From the NCBI GenBank assembly GCA_963783085.1, contig CAWAMJ010000008.1, forward strand, positions 62,001 to 126,000: DNA of 64,000 nucleotides. The letters are read 5' to 3'. This document shows, one piece after another, positions 63,815-64,000 of this stretch (the stretch's first letter is position 1; each line of letters begins with the position of its first letter). The stretch is from CAVYUC01 sp963783085. GTDB taxonomy: Bacteria > Bacteroidota > Bacteroidia > Bacteroidales > Prolixibacteraceae. The notes beneath the pieces are model-generated. The model was not told the origin of the DNA and did not search any database. It saw nothing but the letters and a program-made list of their open reading frames with translations. The translations under genes and the position numbers were made by a program.

Positions 63815-64000
63815 TATTCTTGTGGAGCGAAAATTGTTTTTATAGTAGGAATTCTGTATGTTGTTTTGCCTTATCAGGCGGATGGTGCGTTCGGGAGTGG
63901 CCTTTTCTAACCAGGCCTGGAATCGAAATATAAGTGAGAGCGGAAAATAACCTCTTTAGCGTTGACAGGTCCTGCGGACGCTAACAAGTTTATGCTCCGT
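63815..64000. other. Right-edge segment of unknown origin
   Basis: The segment includes TTAGCGT (63956-63962) and ACGCTAA (63978-63984), which form a hairpin with a palindromic CAGGTCCTG inside, and the palindrome CCAGGCCTGG at 63911-63920. On the minus strand a frame with plausible amino-acid composition (AWLEKATPERTIRLIRQNNI, then QNSYYKNNFRS) enters from the right but has a stop near 63956 and no recognised family. It is possibly the end of a mobile element. Confidence 0.4.

Noticed and set aside
1..64000. tRNA, rRNA, integrase, complete insertion sequence or replication origin
   Set aside because: Reading all intergenic stretches by eye gave no cloverleaf, rRNA block, transposase or integrase; a covariance-model scan was not possible here.

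Overview
The window looks like a chromosomal segment of a Bacteroidota bacterium, most likely a marine or sediment member of the Marinilabiliales (Prolixibacteraceae-like). The basis is paired SusC/SusD proteins, an ECF sigma/FecR switch, several formylglycine-type sulfatases, a type IX secretion C-terminal domain, Bacteroidota-type promoter boxes (TAnnTTTG) and a DUF5063 gene. The taxonomic placement is inference from gene content.

Region by region. (1) 1-12954, minus strand: a sulfated-glycan utilisation locus reading sigma factor > FecR anti-sigma > SusC > SusD > two sulfatases > a second SusC that runs off the left edge. The two SusC genes share an almost identical 5' third, and a scrap of a second fecR gene survives upstream of the left copy. 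(2) 13048-15980: accessory DNA with a short orphan CRISPR-like array, a decayed copy of the neighbouring oxidoreductase 3' end, and a two-gene HipA-like kinase / DUF3037-like pair. (3) 15981-19275: a twin-arginine molybdopterin oxidoreductase large subunit, an unusual double hairpin in front of it, and a LuxR-type regulator. (4) 19475-25692: a giant secreted repeat protein with about 20 DUF285/BspA-like repeats, ten 80-residue Ig/HYR-like repeats and a T9SS tail, broken by a tight cluster of 1-nt deletions. (5) 25828-28959, minus: cysH, an rlmI-type methyltransferase, a 3'-5' exonuclease and a DUF5063 gene. (6) 29133-33101, minus: a compact four-gene envelope operon in which YjbH-like halves are encoded separately around a lipoprotein and a beta-barrel. 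(7) recQ (minus), then guaB, three parvulin/SurA-type proteins, a MoxR ATPase and an OstA/LptA-like protein (plus). (8) 44046-45306: a serine protease without signal peptide followed by a 74-residue protein that resembles only the protease's N-terminal region. (9) 45438-54994: the leucine operon, preceded by a Leu/Ile-rich leader peptide and a classical attenuator, then leuA-leuC-leuD-leuA2-(decayed toxin-antitoxin pair)-leuB, a YD-repeat lipoprotein and ilvA. (10) 55260-57568: membrane protein, winged-helix regulator and CreD, with the same 15-bp palindrome at two places. (11) 57764-64000: an outer-membrane receptor, a third sulfatase, a PlsC-like acyltransferase, a B3/B4-domain protein and a broken SASA-type esterase at the right edge.

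How it fits together: extracellular glycan sensing and import (SusCD with STN domain, FecR, sigma) is coupled to desulfation; the central part is housekeeping envelope biogenesis and branched-chain amino-acid synthesis. At least three genes or gene groups carry local clusters of single-base indels (19970-20040, 42388-42395, 50717-51535), which are either decay or sequence error and matter for anyone using this annotation.
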